From positions 2,108,001 through 2,172,000 of the forward strand of contig CP003179.1 in the NCBI GenBank assembly GCA_000237975.1: a stretch of 64,000 bases of DNA, read 5' to 3'. The position numbers and the translations under genes were made by a program. Within the stretch, counting starts at the first letter, position 1. Every line of letters starts with the position of its first letter. Below the pieces are notes generated by a model that ran no database searches, was not told the DNA's origin, and saw only the letters and a program-made list of their open reading frames with translations. This document shows, piece after piece, positions 8,300 to 16,842 of this stretch. The DNA comes from Sulfobacillus acidophilus DSM 10332 (lineage in GTDB: Bacteria > Bacillota > Sulfobacillia > Sulfobacillales > Sulfobacillaceae).

Positions 8300-9460
8300 T
8301 TACGCACTCCGGTACAATTTGGTCAGCACGAACTCTTTATGCCCGAGAACCTCCGCCGCCGTCAGGCGTCCCGACAAATTACGGAACATCATCGCCAATA
8401 AGGCTTGTCCGGCTTCTTCGAGAGTCATTTCGAGCGAGAGCAAAGGAGACACGTCGACATCGATATGCTCGGCCATCGTGCGGGCAGTCTTGGGATTGGC
8501 CGTGGTCTTCAACACCGGTACCACCGGGTTCCCCACGATATTCCCTTGACCGGTGGTAAAGAAATGAAAGATCGAACCGGCAGCCCCCATGAGCGTGATG
8601 AATTCGGCGGCCGCCGACGACGAATCCATAAAGTTGAGTCCTTTTCGGGTCGGATGAACGGCCGGCTCCAAAGCGTCCACGATGGGTTTGGTGCCCGTCT
8701 TTTGAATGTTCCCGAGCGCTTTTTCCTCAATGGTACTGAGACCGCCGGCGATATTACCTTGCGTCGGTTGCGAACCCAGTAAATCAAACCCGGTATCCCG
8801 AATAAATTTTTGGTATCCCTCGTGAAGTGCCAAATATTTGGCACGCACCTCGTCGGTGGCACAGCGACGGGCGATAATGTGCTCGGCGCCGGTTATTTCG
8901 GACGTTTCCCCGAAAATGACGGTTGCGCCATGATCCACCAGCCAATCCACCGCCACCCCTAAAGCCGGATTAGACCCTAATCCCGACGTGGTGTCGGATT
9001 CCCCGCATTTGATGCTGAGAATCGCGTCACTGATGGATACCGGTTCCCGCTGCATCTCGCTGGCCTGTTGGAGATAAATCCGCGCTTGGCGCGCGGCGCG
9101 GGCGATAGTCTCGGTATCTCCCACCCCTTCAATGGCAAACCCGGTGACCGGTTTTCCGGTTTGCCGAATGCCGTCCACAATCCGTTCGGTCCAGTTGGGC
9201 TCAATACCGATGACAATGGCCGCCGCCACATTGGGATTCGACCCGGTGCCGATGAGCGTGCGGAAATGGAGCTCGAGATCATCGCCAAACTGAAGCCGCC
9301 CATAGGGATGGGGCAACGGCAAAACCCCCGGCACCAAGTGGGCAACGCCTTCCACCGCCGCATTAGAGAGATCATCTACCGGGATAATGGCGACATAATT
9401 GCGGGATCCGACGGCACCGTCCGGGCGCCGATAGCCTAAAAAGGTTGTCTCTTCGATCAT
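8300..9460 (-). CDS. suyB: (2R)-sulfolactate sulfo-lyase, large subunit (UxaA-family C-terminal domain)
   Basis: 386 residues, the size reported for SuyB (about 42 kDa). It belongs to the altronate/galactarate dehydratase superfamily: GYRRPDGAVGSRNYVAIIP at the N-terminus, LPHPYGRLQFGDD, SIKCGESDTTSGLGSNPA with the conserved Cys, and FMDSSSAAAEFITLMGAAG. The altronate dehydratase in this window (16839-18323) is a single longer protein with KCGGSDGFSG at the matching place. Here the two domains are separate genes, as in SuyA/SuyB, which cleave sulfolactate to pyruvate and sulfite using iron. The two flanking dehydrogenases support this reading. A split sugar-acid dehydratase cannot be fully excluded. 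Confidence 0.82.
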   Translation of the reverse strand: MIEETTFLGYRRPDGAVGSRNYVAIIPVDDLSNAAVEGVAHLVPGVLPLPHPYGRLQFGDDLELHFRTLIGTGSNPNVAAAIVIGIEPNWTERIVDGIRQTGKPVTGFAIEGVGDTETIARAARQARIYLQQASEMQREPVSISDAILSIKCGESDTTSGLGSNPALGVAVDWLVDHGATVIFGETSEITGAEHIIARRCATDEVRAKYLALHEGYQKFIRDTGFDLLGSQPTQGNIAGGLSTIEEKALGNIQKTGTKPIVDALEPAVHPTRKGLNFMDSSSAAAEFITLMGAAGSIFHFFTTGQGNIVGNPVVPVLKTTANPKTARTMAEHIDVDVSPLLSLEMTLEEAGQALLAMMFRNLSGRLTAAEVLGHKEFVLTKLYRSA

Positions 9461-9461
9461 A

Positions 9462-9746
9462 CTATCCCCACCTTACACTGCGAATATTGTGAACATGCAC
9501 GTGATCGCCCACCCCAATCGGTTGCGTGGCCACTCCAATCACTTCGTTATATTTGAGAACCTGATCCCCGGGATGTCGTTCGACCAGGGCCACTTTGTGT
9601 CCTAAGGGAATGGCTTGCCGGAGGGTGACCGTCACCTCGCGCCGCGATTTTTGTGTAATGCCGGTGACGGTTTCACCGGCGTTCAAATCGCGCACCGCAA
9701 CCCCGACGTGGTCTTCATCACCATGAATAAGAAATCCGTAACCCAC
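9462..9746 (-). CDS. suyA: (2R)-sulfolactate sulfo-lyase, small subunit (SAF domain)
   Basis: 94 residues starting at a GTG (9744-9746) with AAAGGAGG eight bases upstream. It is a stand-alone SAF/UxaA N-terminal domain: DHVGVAVRDLNAGE, IPLGHKVAL, VLKYNEVIGVAT and HVHNIRSVRW. The size fits the 8-10 kDa SuyA subunit. It ends one base before suyB, so the two are translated together. A perfect 16-base inverted repeat lies just upstream of its ribosome site and may be the regulator's operator. In an acidophile that oxidises sulfur compounds, the sulfite formed could feed energy metabolism; that is inference. Confidence 0.8.
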   Translation of the reverse strand: MGYGFLIHGDEDHVGVAVRDLNAGETVTGITQKSRREVTVTLRQAIPLGHKVALVERHPGDQVLKYNEVIGVATQPIGVGDHVHVHNIRSVRWG

Positions 9747-9764
9747 ATGCGCTTCCTCCTTTGT

Positions 9765-9780
9765 GGTATGTGGTCATACC
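9765..9780. promoter_or_regulatory. Candidate GntR operator upstream of suyA
   Basis: GGTATG TGGT CATACC is a perfect inverted repeat with a four-base centre, lying between the symporter gene and the suyA ribosome site. The half-site recurs upstream of the symporter pair. FCD-type GntR proteins bind short inverted repeats of this size. Confidence 0.45.
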
Positions 9781-9798
9781 TCTTAATCCATCATTCCT

Positions 9799-9826
9799 GA
9801 AGGGGACTTCGCTGTCAAGCCCCTTC
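9799..9826 (-). terminator. Hairpin directly after the symporter gene
   Basis: GAAGGGG (9799-9805) pairs with CCCCTTC (9820-9826), directly next to the symporter stop codon. There is no T-run, so it may be a weak terminator or a transcript-stabilising stem between the transport and enzyme parts of the operon. Confidence 0.45.
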
Positions 9827-11350
9827 TTAGCTTTTGGAGACCGGAGCGGCTTGGCCGCCGACCCGGGCCGTACCCCGACGCGCTTGAGGAAATGCCGCCT
9901 GTAAGAAATCGTTTAAATAATTTTCCGAGACTGCGGGCGTCAACAAGCTGACCACGACAAACACCACCAGGTTGGCCGCCAACGCGACTAATCCCGCATT
10001 AATGCCAAATAGCGGGTCATGTTTGGTCAATAACAATCCGGCACTCACCACCCAGCCGACGATAAGGCCGGCGGTCGCCCCTTGTTTCGTGGCGCGGCGC
10101 CAAAAGAGTCCCCCGATCACCACCGCCGGAAATAGTTGTGAGATAAAGTCATACGCCACCAATAGGACGACGACAATCAAAGCCGGTGCCGCCGCGGCCA
10201 AAATAAAGGCCAGCAAAGTCAAGGGAAACACCAATCCTTTGGTCAACCGATAGATCGCCGGTTCACTGGCGTTCGACGACAATGCCCCGTAGACATTTTT
10301 GGCAATCAGTCCGGCCGAGGTCATAATAATCGGGCCGGCCGGCACAATCGCCGAGAAAACCGCCGCTACCGTAAACACCGCTAAAAACCAGGTCGGAAAA
10401 GTTTTTAATGCCAACAACATAATCACGTCATTGCCGTTGACCTTAGCGGTCGTGAAAATCAACACGGCGGCTAAGCCGACCGTAATCATCATCACCTTCA
10501 CCAGCTGGTAGAGGGGCATAAACACCGCTTGCAGTTTGAGCGTACGCGGGCTTTTGGCGGTATACGCCACACCAAACCATTGCGGCCACATCCATTGGCC
10601 CATTCCCGTTACCGCGACCGTGGTAATCAACCATAGGGGACCTTGATTTTTGGACACGCCCGGTAGGACCAGATACTTCGGCAATTTTTCGATCATCGCG
10701 GTATACATGTGACCGAACGAGCCAAAATAATGGACCGGAATGACGATAAATATGGCGACCACCGCCACAAACATGAGAATATCTTTAATCATCGATTGCC
10801 AAGCGTTCCCCCGGATGCCTCCGACCAATACGGCCAAGGCCAAGACCAAAAAACCGATCAGATCGGATACCGTCTGATTAAACGCGTTATGCCCGATCAC
10901 GTGAATGACGGCTCCTAAACCTTCGATATTCAGATCGATATAGCCAATCATGATGAGCGCACTGGCCAACGCCACGAAAATCCCCAGATTTCGACTTTGG
11001 TAGCGACCGGCGAGGAAATCGGACTGGGTGACGTGACCGAACTTTTTACCGATAAGCCAAATCGCCGGAAGGATAAAAAACCCTAACGCATACGCGACAT
11101 CGTTGAGTGCCACGTTATAAAACGCCGAACTCCCCTTCGTAAACGCATACCCGGCTAATCCTTGAAAGGTAAAGGCCGTATAAATTTCGGTCCCTAGCAA
11201 AAACCACACCAAAATCGGCCCCATCAATCGGCTGTTGACCAACCAGCCTTCAAGATCCCGGCTTTGATCCTTGCCCACCAAAATGCCACCAATCGTAATC
11301 AGCACAACGGCCCCCAGGGCAATGAGTAACACAATGGCGCCCTCGCTCAT
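9827..11350 (-). CDS. Sodium:solute symporter (SSS family), probable sulfolactate importer
   Basis: 507 residues with about 13 hydrophobic segments and the SSS pattern. The region WFLLGTEIYTAFTFQGLAGYA near residue 50, VGGIRGNAWQSMIKD near residue 200 and FSAIVPAGPIIMTSAGLIAKN near residue 335 fit the family. These carriers use Na+ (or H+) to import organic acids, sugars or amino acids. It begins one base after the small membrane gene 11351-11575 and precedes suyA, so sulfolactate or a related organic anion is the likely cargo. Its C-terminal tail is short, basic and hydrophilic. Confidence 0.85.
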   Translation of the reverse strand: MSEGAIVLLIALGAVVLITIGGILVGKDQSRDLEGWLVNSRLMGPILVWFLLGTEIYTAFTFQGLAGYAFTKGSSAFYNVALNDVAYALGFFILPAIWLIGKKFGHVTQSDFLAGRYQSRNLGIFVALASALIMIGYIDLNIEGLGAVIHVIGHNAFNQTVSDLIGFLVLALAVLVGGIRGNAWQSMIKDILMFVAVVAIFIVIPVHYFGSFGHMYTAMIEKLPKYLVLPGVSKNQGPLWLITTVAVTGMGQWMWPQWFGVAYTAKSPRTLKLQAVFMPLYQLVKVMMITVGLAAVLIFTTAKVNGNDVIMLLALKTFPTWFLAVFTVAAVFSAIVPAGPIIMTSAGLIAKNVYGALSSNASEPAIYRLTKGLVFPLTLLAFILAAAAPALIVVVLLVAYDFISQLFPAVVIGGLFWRRATKQGATAGLIVGWVVSAGLLLTKHDPLFGINAGLVALAANLVVFVVVSLLTPAVSENYLNDFLQAAFPQARRGTARVGGQAAPVSKS

Positions 11351-11575
11351 TTAAAAGCCCTCCTCATCCCATTGGGGATTCACCGCTTTATCCAGAAGAT
11401 AAAGACCGCCCAAAATGAGGGGAGTCACTAACGGCACCACGGTGAACCAAAAGAGCATGGGCGGCATTCCTAAAATGGCCGGTTTGGCATGATTAAAGAA
11501 CGCGACGGATATGATGGTATAAAGGCCGTACACGGCAATCGCCGCGATAAGCCAATTTCTGACCGCCTGTTTCAA
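11351..11575 (-). CDS. Small two-helix membrane protein paired with the symporter (DUF3311-like)
   Basis: 74 residues read from a TTG start (11573-11575) with AGGAGG eight bases upstream. Two hydrophobic stretches are visible, WLIAAIAVYGLYTIISVAF and MLFWFTVVPLVTPLILGGLYLL, and the tail is acidic. Such small proteins often precede SSS carriers, as in DUF3311/DUF485 types. It ends directly before the symporter start, so the two are probably made together. A second SSS carrier in this window (44516-46063) also has a small membrane partner. Confidence 0.75.
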   Translation of the reverse strand: MKQAVRNWLIAAIAVYGLYTIISVAFFNHAKPAILGMPPMLFWFTVVPLVTPLILGGLYLLDKAVNPQWDEEGF

Positions 11576-11611
11576 TGGGCATCCCTCCTAAAAATTTACA
11601 CTACACAACAT

Positions 11612-11672
11612 TCATTGGTATGTGGACAGAGGTAGTACCATTTATCTTAAACAAGAGGATCTCGTATTGCAA
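11612..11672 (-). promoter_or_regulatory. Promoter and candidate operator of the sulfolactate operon
   Basis: On the minus strand TTGCAA (11672-11667) and TAAGAT (11649-11644) are separated by exactly 17 bases, a good sigma-A promoter. Just downstream, around 11612-11640, TGGTA and TACCA half-sites face each other, and the block TGGTATGTGG is shared with the palindrome upstream of suyA. Repressor binding here would block initiation. Confidence 0.5.
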
Positions 11673-11804
11673 TAGCGCTTTTCGCGACTGCGCCAATTGT
11701 TATTCCTGTCAGACAGATTGCCGCCGACGCCTATTATCCCGTTACCGAAGAATATGAGCGGCACAAGTGACAAATTCGGAGAATTGGGCGAAAGAACGGG
11801 AACT

Positions 11805-12383
11805 ATGGCCTATCGCAAACGGCCTTTCAATCGGGTGTTGAACCTTATACGACTCGGTGGTGCATTCGTCTCGGGGATTATCATCCTTAAGTGGTTCGGA
11901 GTGGGACCGCTGTTGCTCATCGGGGGTATGTTCTGGATAATTCGGCGATGGTACCGTGGTCGTCGTCGGCGATCGATCTTACGGCAAAGCCGGATTATCG
12001 ATATCGATCGCATGTCGGGCCGTAGGTTTGAGGAATGCCTGTTGCAGCTTTTTCGTAGCCGTGGTTGGCACGTGCACCTGACGCCGGCATCAGGCGACTA
12101 CGGCGCGGATTTGGTGGGCACCGACGAGAACGGTCAAGTAGTCGTCATTCAAGCCAAACGGTACCAAAGACCCGTGGGAGTCCGTGCACTCCAGGAGGTG
12201 CTCGGGGGTAAAATCCATTATCGGGCCTCCCGCGCACTAGTCATTACCAATAACGAATTTACCCCGAATGCCCGCACGTTGGCTCGCCAAGCCAACGTAG
12301 AATTATGGGATCGGATTCGATTAGTTGAGGAACTCGGCCGCAATACGGAACTAGGGCCTTCGAAGGGCCTCGATTTTTGGTAA
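11805..12383 (+). CDS. Membrane-anchored restriction endonuclease-like protein (Mrr catalytic domain)
   Basis: The ATG at 11805-11807 gives 192 residues; longer starts upstream lack better signals. Residues about 12-45 contain one or two hydrophobic segments (LGGAFVSGIIIL, GPLLLIGGMFWII) followed by a very basic stretch. From about residue 68 the Mrr-like PD-(D/E)xK nuclease core is seen: FEECLLQLFRSRGW, then GDYGADLVG with the metal-binding Asp, and VVVIQAKRY with the QxK motif. The C-terminal part (ALVITNNEFTPNARTLAR) is also typical. Mrr-type proteins cut modified or foreign DNA, but membrane forms like this are of unclear function. It stands alone between two operons. Confidence 0.8.
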   Translation: MAYRKRPFNRVLNLIRLGGAFVSGIIILKWFGVGPLLLIGGMFWIIRRWYRGRRRRSILRQSRIIDIDRMSGRRFEECLLQLFRSRGWHVHLTPASGDYGADLVGTDENGQVVVIQAKRYQRPVGVRALQEVLGGKIHYRASRALVITNNEFTPNARTLARQANVELWDRIRLVEELGRNTELGPSKGLDFW

Positions 12384-12686
12384 GTCGTAAGGCGTCAAGG
12401 GAAAAACGGGGAACGCCGATTGCCGGACGGCCTTACCTGGGCACGAAGCATCCTCCCGAAATCTCCCACCAAATCTCCATCGTTCCGAGCGAATTGTGTA
12501 TCGACCTCCGACGGACTAAGGCCCGTTTCGGCCATTCCCCCGTCGGCCTCCCCTATTCAAGATTCGGGGTTCGGCGCCGGTAACGCCCGCCGATATTCTC
12601 TCCCGAAACTTCTACTATAGGAGGCAGGTCAGATTGGCCGACGGGCCCCGAAAAAATGAGACGAAAGCATCCGGATCCCCGGCCCT
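12384..12686. other. Gene-free stretch
   Basis: No convincing coding frame, RNA or terminator was found. The downstream genes converge here (nuclease + and kdgK -), so a terminator would be expected; GC-rich short repeats near 12671-12683 (ATCCGGATCCCCGGCC) are the only candidate. Confidence 0.4.
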
Positions 12687-13604
12687 TTAGCCCAAAACGC
12701 CCAGAACCTCATCTCGTGTAGGGTACCCTTCCCAATCGCCGGGATGCCGGACCGCATACGCACCGACGACATGGCCCCAGGCTAAGGCGGTCGCCCAATC
12801 ACCCGTTTGCCGATAGCCCGCAATGACGCCGGCGGCCAGGCCATCCCCCGCACCGACGACATCCACGACGCTTGGCACGCGTAATGCCGGTTGCATCGCC
12901 ACCGGCTCGCCGGCCTCTACCACACGGGCCTCATGGCCGTCTTTCAAGACTAAAATCTGCTCCGGGCTAATAATCCCGTCGGCCAACAGGGCCTTCGGAT
13001 TGCGGGTTCCCGTCAGCGCTTCCCACTCGGCGGGCGACCCAAAGATAACCCGGCAAACCGGTATCATCATCCGAAGCGCTTGTTGCCAGGCGGTCGGGGA
13101 ACCCAATTTGGGACGGTAGTTAATGTCCAGGGAAACCGTGGTCGATGGTGACAGGTCACGTAGCCAAGAAACCAGACGCCCGCGAAGCCCCTCATCCAGC
13201 ATCGCCGTAATACCGGTCGTATGCACCCATCCCACCTGAGTCACCTGGTCCAGTGCGGGCGGTATCCAGTATGTGGCAGCACTCGCCCGGCGATGATAAT
13301 AGACGCGGGGTTCGTCCCCTAGGCCGTAAAATTCCTTGAAGTATAGCCCGCTCGGATGGTCATCGGTGCTCGCCAGCCAGTGGGTGTCGACCCCTTCTTG
13401 TCGCAAGATTTGACGGGCCACCCGCCCCACCGCGTTGGAGCCCACCAACCCTGTAAACCCCACCCGTTCCCCTAACCGCGCCAGGGCCACCGCCGCGTTA
13501 AATTCGGCGCCGGCCACGCTAAACGTCATCGGGCTATGGGCAAAAATCATCCCGCGTTCTCGCGGGGCTAATACCCCTAATATTTCTCCGGTCACCAGGA
13601 CCAT
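12687..13604 (-). CDS. kdgK: 2-keto-3-deoxygluconate kinase (PfkB family)
   Basis: 305 residues. The PfkB kinase features are present: GEILGVLAP and AGAEFNAAVALARLG at the N-terminus, SLDINYRPKL in the middle and the ATP/anion-hole motif VVDVVGAGDGLAAGV near residue 250, with the catalytic Asp in GAGD. The family member using 2-keto-3-deoxygluconate (KDG) fits the operon, which also encodes altronate dehydratase (making KDG) and KDPG aldolase (consuming the product). It is the last gene of the hexuronate operon. The ATG lacks a close ribosome site; the nearest, GGAGGAGAGGTG, is about 20 bases away. Confidence 0.88.
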   Translation of the reverse strand: MVLVTGEILGVLAPRERGMIFAHSPMTFSVAGAEFNAAVALARLGERVGFTGLVGSNAVGRVARQILRQEGVDTHWLASTDDHPSGLYFKEFYGLGDEPRVYYHRRASAATYWIPPALDQVTQVGWVHTTGITAMLDEGLRGRLVSWLRDLSPSTTVSLDINYRPKLGSPTAWQQALRMMIPVCRVIFGSPAEWEALTGTRNPKALLADGIISPEQILVLKDGHEARVVEAGEPVAMQPALRVPSVVDVVGAGDGLAAGVIAGYRQTGDWATALAWGHVVGAYAVRHPGDWEGYPTRDEVLGVLG

Positions 13605-13640
13605 TTCCCGATTCAGCCTGGGTCACCTCTCCTCCGTCGC

Positions 13641-14692
13641 CTACCTCGTTCGCCGAATAATATCGGCCCACTCCCAAGATTTTTCGCCCCACTCGACCGA
13701 GCATATCGGCGTTTTAGCGGTTCGCGTCAACCAGCGCCACCCGCCGTCGTCGTCTAAAAGGGCGGTATCTTCCACCTTGATCCCGGGCAGGGTAGGATTC
13801 CACGCCACCAGGTAGCCGCCGGCCAGCTCTTCCGGTGAATCCGGCCGCATGCGGATTTCCCGTGATCGATAACCCGCAACCCCACCTTGATGATGATGTT
13901 GCCATTGATCCGGATAGCCTTCCCGGGCATATTGCGTGACGGTCCGTTCCCACACGGTCGCTAACGACTCTCCGGGGATCGACGCCGCGGCCATCGCCGT
14001 GGCCACCCGGCATAAGGCGTCATATTCCCGCTCTAATGCCTCCGATACCTCATCAAAATGGACCATCCGGGTCGCCGACAACACTAATCCCCGATATCGT
14101 CCGCCCAGCGATAAGATCACCGTCTGCCCTACCCGGGTATCAGTCGGCATCACATGGCGAAAATGTCGGCGCCGGGCGTTTCCGCCAACCAAATTGACGA
14201 TCGGTTCCACGCCGCGTGTCAAAGCATGAAACGCCCAATTGACCGGCCACCGTATATTCCCGGTCCTCCGGGGTGAGCGACCGGGCGGTGGCTTCGAGCG
14301 CTTCCGCGACCGCCAATCCGCCCTCGGCCGCCCATTGACGCTGTTCTTCGTCCAAAAGGCACCGAAGCGGCAGAAGTTCCCTCTCGACCGCCGTATCCGG
14401 CACAAAGTCCGGCGGTGGTACCGGTCGCGTCCCATACCAGGCATGGATGCGTATCGGCCACGCATCGGCTCCTTCTTCCAGCCGTATCCGCTCCCCTTCA
14501 ATATTGTCCACATACAAGACGGCGTCTTCCGGCCGTCAACGCCAAGGCGGCGACGCCGGTTCCCGTCGCCCAATTGACATGAAACCGGCCGCCAAAGACC
14601 CAGGCCAACGTAGGTTCCTGCGTAATCCATAATCCCGTCCACCCTTGCCGACGAATAAGCGCCTGTAGACGTGCTAAACGGCTTTCCCTCAT
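13641..14692 (-). pseudogene. M24-family (Xaa-Pro peptidase-like) metallopeptidase with two frameshifts
   Basis: The start at 14692 (ATG overlapping the preceding stop as ATGA) gives MRESRLARLQALIRRQGWTG. That frame breaks near 14531, where YVDNIEGERIR continues in another frame. A second break near 14237 sits at a GGG run in TTGGGCG; after it the frame reads FHALTRGVEPIVNL and onward to the C-terminus. Rejoined, it is a creatinase/prolidase-type protein of about 350 residues. Both breaks are single-base events, one in a homopolymer, so assembly error is possible. Its job in a uronate operon is unclear. Confidence 0.75.
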
Positions 14693-15492
14693 GCACCCGC
14701 TTCCTTAACCCAAACATGCCGAGGGTCTTCATGAGGCGTTAGGACACGATCGCCCTCCCCCGCCATAATCCATAAGTAATATAGGCGGTACCCGGCGCCG
14801 GCCACCACCGGATGATATCCGTCCGGAATCATAAAGGTATCGCCGTCGCGCACGAGATAGGCCTCGGCGGTCATCGGCTCATAGCGGTAGTGCAGCTGAG
14901 TCCCGAATCCTTGGACCGGCGAAAGCCGGAAATGGTAGAGCTCTTCCATGTCCGCTTCAATTCCGGGTTCATAGGTGTCGTGTTTGTGCGGCGGATAGCC
15001 GGACCAATTACCGGCATCATTAATCGTCTCGCCTACCACAATCCGTTGGACTCGGCCTTCACCATTTTGGACAATGATGTCCTGTACGGTGCGCACCCAG
15101 TTATCGCGGCCCACCCGCCGTGGTTTGACCTCGTCGGGGGTCACGATAAACGGATCAAAGGCGCCCGTGGCCGGGCTTCCGGCCAGTGCCGCTTCCAGCG
15201 TGGCGTCACCGATGTTTCGTATGTGAAAATCCCGATGTGGCGGCAAATAGACCGCGGTCGCACGGTCTTTAAAAACGTTTTTGCGCTGCCCGGTAAAGGC
15301 GTGTTCATCGACGGTGACTTCCATACGACCGCTCAACAATACCACGACTTGTTCAAAATCGCCGGTCTCTCCGGTATAGGCTTCGCCAGGCGCTAATTTC
15401 ACCAATCCCAACGTCAAGTATTGCAAGACCCCGTTATCCGGTCCGACGACCGAGTGATATCCGTGATAATCTTGGGCCGTTATATGAAGCAT
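14689..15492 (-). CDS. IolB/KduI-family isomerase (cupin), candidate hexuronate isomerase
   Basis: 267 residues with two cupin-like halves. The conserved GYPPHKHD metal-binding motif near residue 165, followed by EELYHFR, marks the IolB/KduI family. IolB isomerises 5-deoxyglucuronate in inositol breakdown; KduI acts on 5-keto-4-deoxyuronate, and E. coli KduI has been linked to hexuronate conversion. No inositol genes are nearby. The operon makes every galacturonate step except the first, the UxaC isomerase. This protein sits between the uxaB and kdgK genes and may fill that gap. That assignment is inference. Confidence 0.75.
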   Translation of the reverse strand: MLHITAQDYHGYHSVVGPDNGVLQYLTLGLVKLAPGEAYTGETGDFEQVVVLLSGRMEVTVDEHAFTGQRKNVFKDRATAVYLPPHRDFHIRNIGDATLEAALAGSPATGAFDPFIVTPDEVKPRRVGRDNWVRTVQDIIVQNGEGRVQRIVVGETINDAGNWSGYPPHKHDTYEPGIEADMEELYHFRLSPVQGFGTQLHYRYEPMTAEAYLVRDGDTFMIPDGYHPVVAGAGYRLYYLWIMAGEGDRVLTPHEDPRHVWVKEAGA

Positions 15493-15498
15493 TTCCCA

Positions 15499-16842
15499 TC
15501 AGCTCCCTATCGTTTGATTTAGCGTGTGGCCAATGGCCGACTCCGGCGAGGTGCGTAGATCGTCGGAGGCCGCCTGAACCGCCGCGTCTAAGAGATCGCG
15601 CGCGGCTTCTCCTAGCGGCCAGGCGGCAAAGGGATTATCCGTCCCTTGGGTTTCCAGCCACCGCTTTTGTCCCGCCATAGCCAAGGTCAATAACGGCGGC
15701 ACGTGACCGGTCAGGTTGTGGTAATCCTGCCACGAGGGCCATAAGCGGGTGTAAACCTTCCAATCGGCGTTGAGCTGGATATCTTCCAATCGGTGCACCA
15801 AATAAGGATTGGAAAACCGCTCGAGAACCGTTTCGATAAACGCCGTCACCTCCGACTCGGCGATACCGTGTGCCGCCAGCGTGGGTAACACCTCGCGGCG
15901 AAGCAACGCATCAATAAAGGACGCCATCGTTCGATGCGTGACCGCCTCGCGCACGGTCGAAAGGCCCATCAAAAGGCCTAACCCGGCCATCGCCGTATGG
16001 GCCCCGTTCAAAACCCGCACTTTCAGTTCGCGATAAGGCTCCAAGTCCGGGACAAAATCCACGGCTAATCCGGCGTCCCGGGTCAGATGCCATCGCTCCC
16101 CGAGCGTCGGCGGTCCTTCCAGGAGCCATCGATAGTACGGCTCTCGCACGACGGCCAGGGCGTCTTCGGATAACTCCGGATGGCTGCCGTCATCGACCCA
16201 AGAGGTCACGATGCTGTCCACCAACGTGTTGTAAAATCGGTTGGCCTCGGTCACCCACTGCCGAAAGGCTGCCGGTAAATGCCACGCCTCGGCGTAGCGT
16301 AAGACGAGTGTCCGAAGCGTCGTCCCGTTTTGGTCGATTAATTCGCAGGGGACTATCTCCATCCCCCGATCCGCCGCCCCGTTAAAAGCTTGAAAACGGC
16401 GGTAGAGCCAGGCGGTAATCTTACCGGCGACCGATTGGGGAGCCTGATCGGCAACATAGCCTTCGTCGAGCCAGACGAGTCCCGCTTCGGTCGTGTTGGA
16501 TATGAGAACCTCCATCGTGGGCAAGGTGGCTGTGTCAAGAAAGGCTATCCATTCGCGGTGCGGATCGATGGTCCGACTCACGACCCTGACCGGATCGATC
16601 CGAAACACCGGATGCCCGGCTTCAATCCCACACACCACCACGGAAAATTGCCCTTGTTGGCGATTCCAGGCCTCTCGGGCGGCAGGGTTGGCGGAGCGTG
16701 GAAACACCACTACGACGCGACCGTCATAACGGCCTTGGCGCTGCAGCTGGGCTAAAATCCAATCGACGAACCCTCGTAAAAATCGCCCTTCGCCGATTTG
16801 TAAAACCCGCTCCGGCCCGACCCCCTTGGCCATCGGCATCAC
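15499..16842 (-). CDS. uxaB: Tagaturonate reductase (altronate oxidoreductase)
   Basis: 447 residues in the mannitol dehydrogenase/UxaB family. The N-terminus VLQIGEGRFLRGFVDWIL carries the nucleotide-binding region. SNTTEAGL and CELIDQNG, then NRFYNTLVDSIVTSW, match the conserved central and catalytic segments; the C-terminal half includes KVRVLNGAHTAMAGLGLL with the catalytic Lys region. UxaB reduces tagaturonate to altronate with NADH. The GTG/ATG start overlaps the uxaA stop, so the two are coupled. Downstream is the IolB/KduI-type isomerase. Confidence 0.88.
   Translation of the reverse strand: MMPMAKGVGPERVLQIGEGRFLRGFVDWILAQLQRQGRYDGRVVVVFPRSANPAAREAWNRQQGQFSVVVCGIEAGHPVFRIDPVRVVSRTIDPHREWIAFLDTATLPTMEVLISNTTEAGLVWLDEGYVADQAPQSVAGKITAWLYRRFQAFNGAADRGMEIVPCELIDQNGTTLRTLVLRYAEAWHLPAAFRQWVTEANRFYNTLVDSIVTSWVDDGSHPELSEDALAVVREPYYRWLLEGPPTLGERWHLTRDAGLAVDFVPDLEPYRELKVRVLNGAHTAMAGLGLLMGLSTVREAVTHRTMASFIDALLRREVLPTLAAHGIAESEVTAFIETVLERFSNPYLVHRLEDIQLNADWKVYTRLWPSWQDYHNLTGHVPPLLTLAMAGQKRWLETQGTDNPFAAWPLGEAARDLLDAAVQAASDDLRTSPESAIGHTLNQTIGS

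Noticed and set aside
8300-9746. Split altronate or galactarate dehydratase
   Set aside because: The two-gene layout, sizes and flanking ComC/SlcC-type dehydrogenases fit SuyAB better, and a fused altronate dehydratase already exists at 16839-18323.
14236-14732. N-terminal half of the long minus-strand frame ending at 13641
   Set aside because: It is Arg-rich and unlike any protein; the real peptidase N-terminus lies in other frames joined by frameshifts.
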